A DNA stretch of 5,649 bases from Acidobacteriaceae bacterium. Its GTDB lineage: Bacteria; Acidobacteriota; Terriglobia; Terriglobales; Acidobacteriaceae. The DNA lies in the NCBI GenBank assembly GCA_030040115.1, contig JASHUH010000081.1, positions 1 through 5,649 of the forward strand. Direction: 5' to 3'. Under the pieces are notes generated by a model. That model saw only the letters and a list, made by a program, of their open reading frames with translations. It made no database searches and was not told the DNA's origin. The translations under genes were made by a program, and so were the position numbers. Shown here one piece after another: positions 5,496 through 5,649 of the stretch. The stretch's first letter is position 1, and each line of letters starts with the position of its first letter.

Positions 5496-5649
5496 CGATG
5501 CGCCGGGGTATGTCGAGACAAACCTCTTTCGCGGATCATATAGTTGGTAAAACCTTCGATGAGGTGTGTGTAGGGACGACGCGGGGTCTCTGTGATGCAC
5601 AGGCGTCCAAGAAAACTGAGCCACTGCCGAGCGTCAGAGATGAACCGCC
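5496..5649 (-). pseudogene. Tyrosine-recombinase N-terminal (SAM-like) domain fragment, partial
   Basis: The minus strand is open from the window edge and reads RFISDARQWLSFLGRL, then YTHLIEGFTNYMIRERGLS and RHTPAHRK. The pattern WL.FLGRL ... F..YM..ERGLS..T resembles the core-binding (phage-integrase SAM-like) N-terminal domain of tyrosine recombinases, which grips DNA ahead of the catalytic domain. Nothing that follows resembles the catalytic part. The frame runs through the palindrome at 5461-5495 and then becomes a shadow of the IS630 remnant, to a stop at 5237. The gene therefore lost its catalytic domain (R..HxxR..Y) at this junction. Its start lies beyond the window. The assignment rests on remembered family patterns over about 45 residues. 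A competing + frame from the ATG at 5498 is also open to the edge, but its sequence has no recognisable features. Confidence 0.5.

Noticed and set aside
5498..5649. Plus-strand gene starting MRRGMSRQTS and open to the edge
   Set aside because: It has only a weak ribosome-binding site and no recognisable features, while the opposite strand shows a recombinase-like pattern.

Overview
The window looks like a decayed accessory region from an Acidobacteriota genome. The best taxonomic clue is the remnant of an Oar-like TonB-dependent receptor of the kind found in large families in that phylum. Tat-exported sugar and cupin enzymes beside it and dense insertion-sequence debris fit the same assignment. 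The taxon is an inference, because no rRNA or housekeeping marker is present.

Layout, left to right. (1) 1-172 is the 3' end of an IS630-type transposase (+), frameshifted, with a terminator-like hairpin over its stop codon. (2) 256-828 holds a small two-gene unit (+). It is an unrecognised protein of about 99 residues with a frameshift, overlapping by ATGA a small lipoprotein whose 3' end coincides with the edge of an insertion sequence. (3) 804-1956 is an IS4-family transposase (-) with its complete catalytic motifs but three lesions: an amber stop near the start, a +1 frameshift and a second amber stop. (4) 2060-2660 is a C-terminal fragment of a TonB-dependent receptor (-), also frameshifted. 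(5) 2675-4027 is the one clearly intact large gene, a Tat-exported AGE-family sugar epimerase/isomerase (-) of 450 residues. It carries two short in-frame tandem duplications in one loop. (6) 4028-4195 is a divergent intergenic region. (7) 4196-4783 is a Tat-exported cupin (+), broken by two stops and two frameshifts. (8) 4784-about 5398 is a second IS630-type transposase remnant (-), of a different subgroup, with two Trp-to-stop changes and a 17-bp tandem duplication. (9) 5461-5495 is a strong imperfect palindrome. (10) About 5496-5649 is a fragment of a tyrosine-recombinase N-terminal domain (-), running off the edge.

The intact epimerase may once have been part of a small periplasmic carbohydrate locus with the divergent cupin and the downstream outer-membrane receptor. 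Only the epimerase survives. Several nonsense changes fit transitions at Gln or Trp codons (CAG to TAG, TGG to TAG or TGA). Together with the unbroken 450-codon epimerase frame, this points to real decay rather than general sequencing error, although some single-base indels in homopolymers could be errors. I see no convincing new defence system or other undescribed multi-gene system. The most interesting items are the duplicated loop of the epimerase, the divergent Tat pair and the palindrome at a mobile-element junction.
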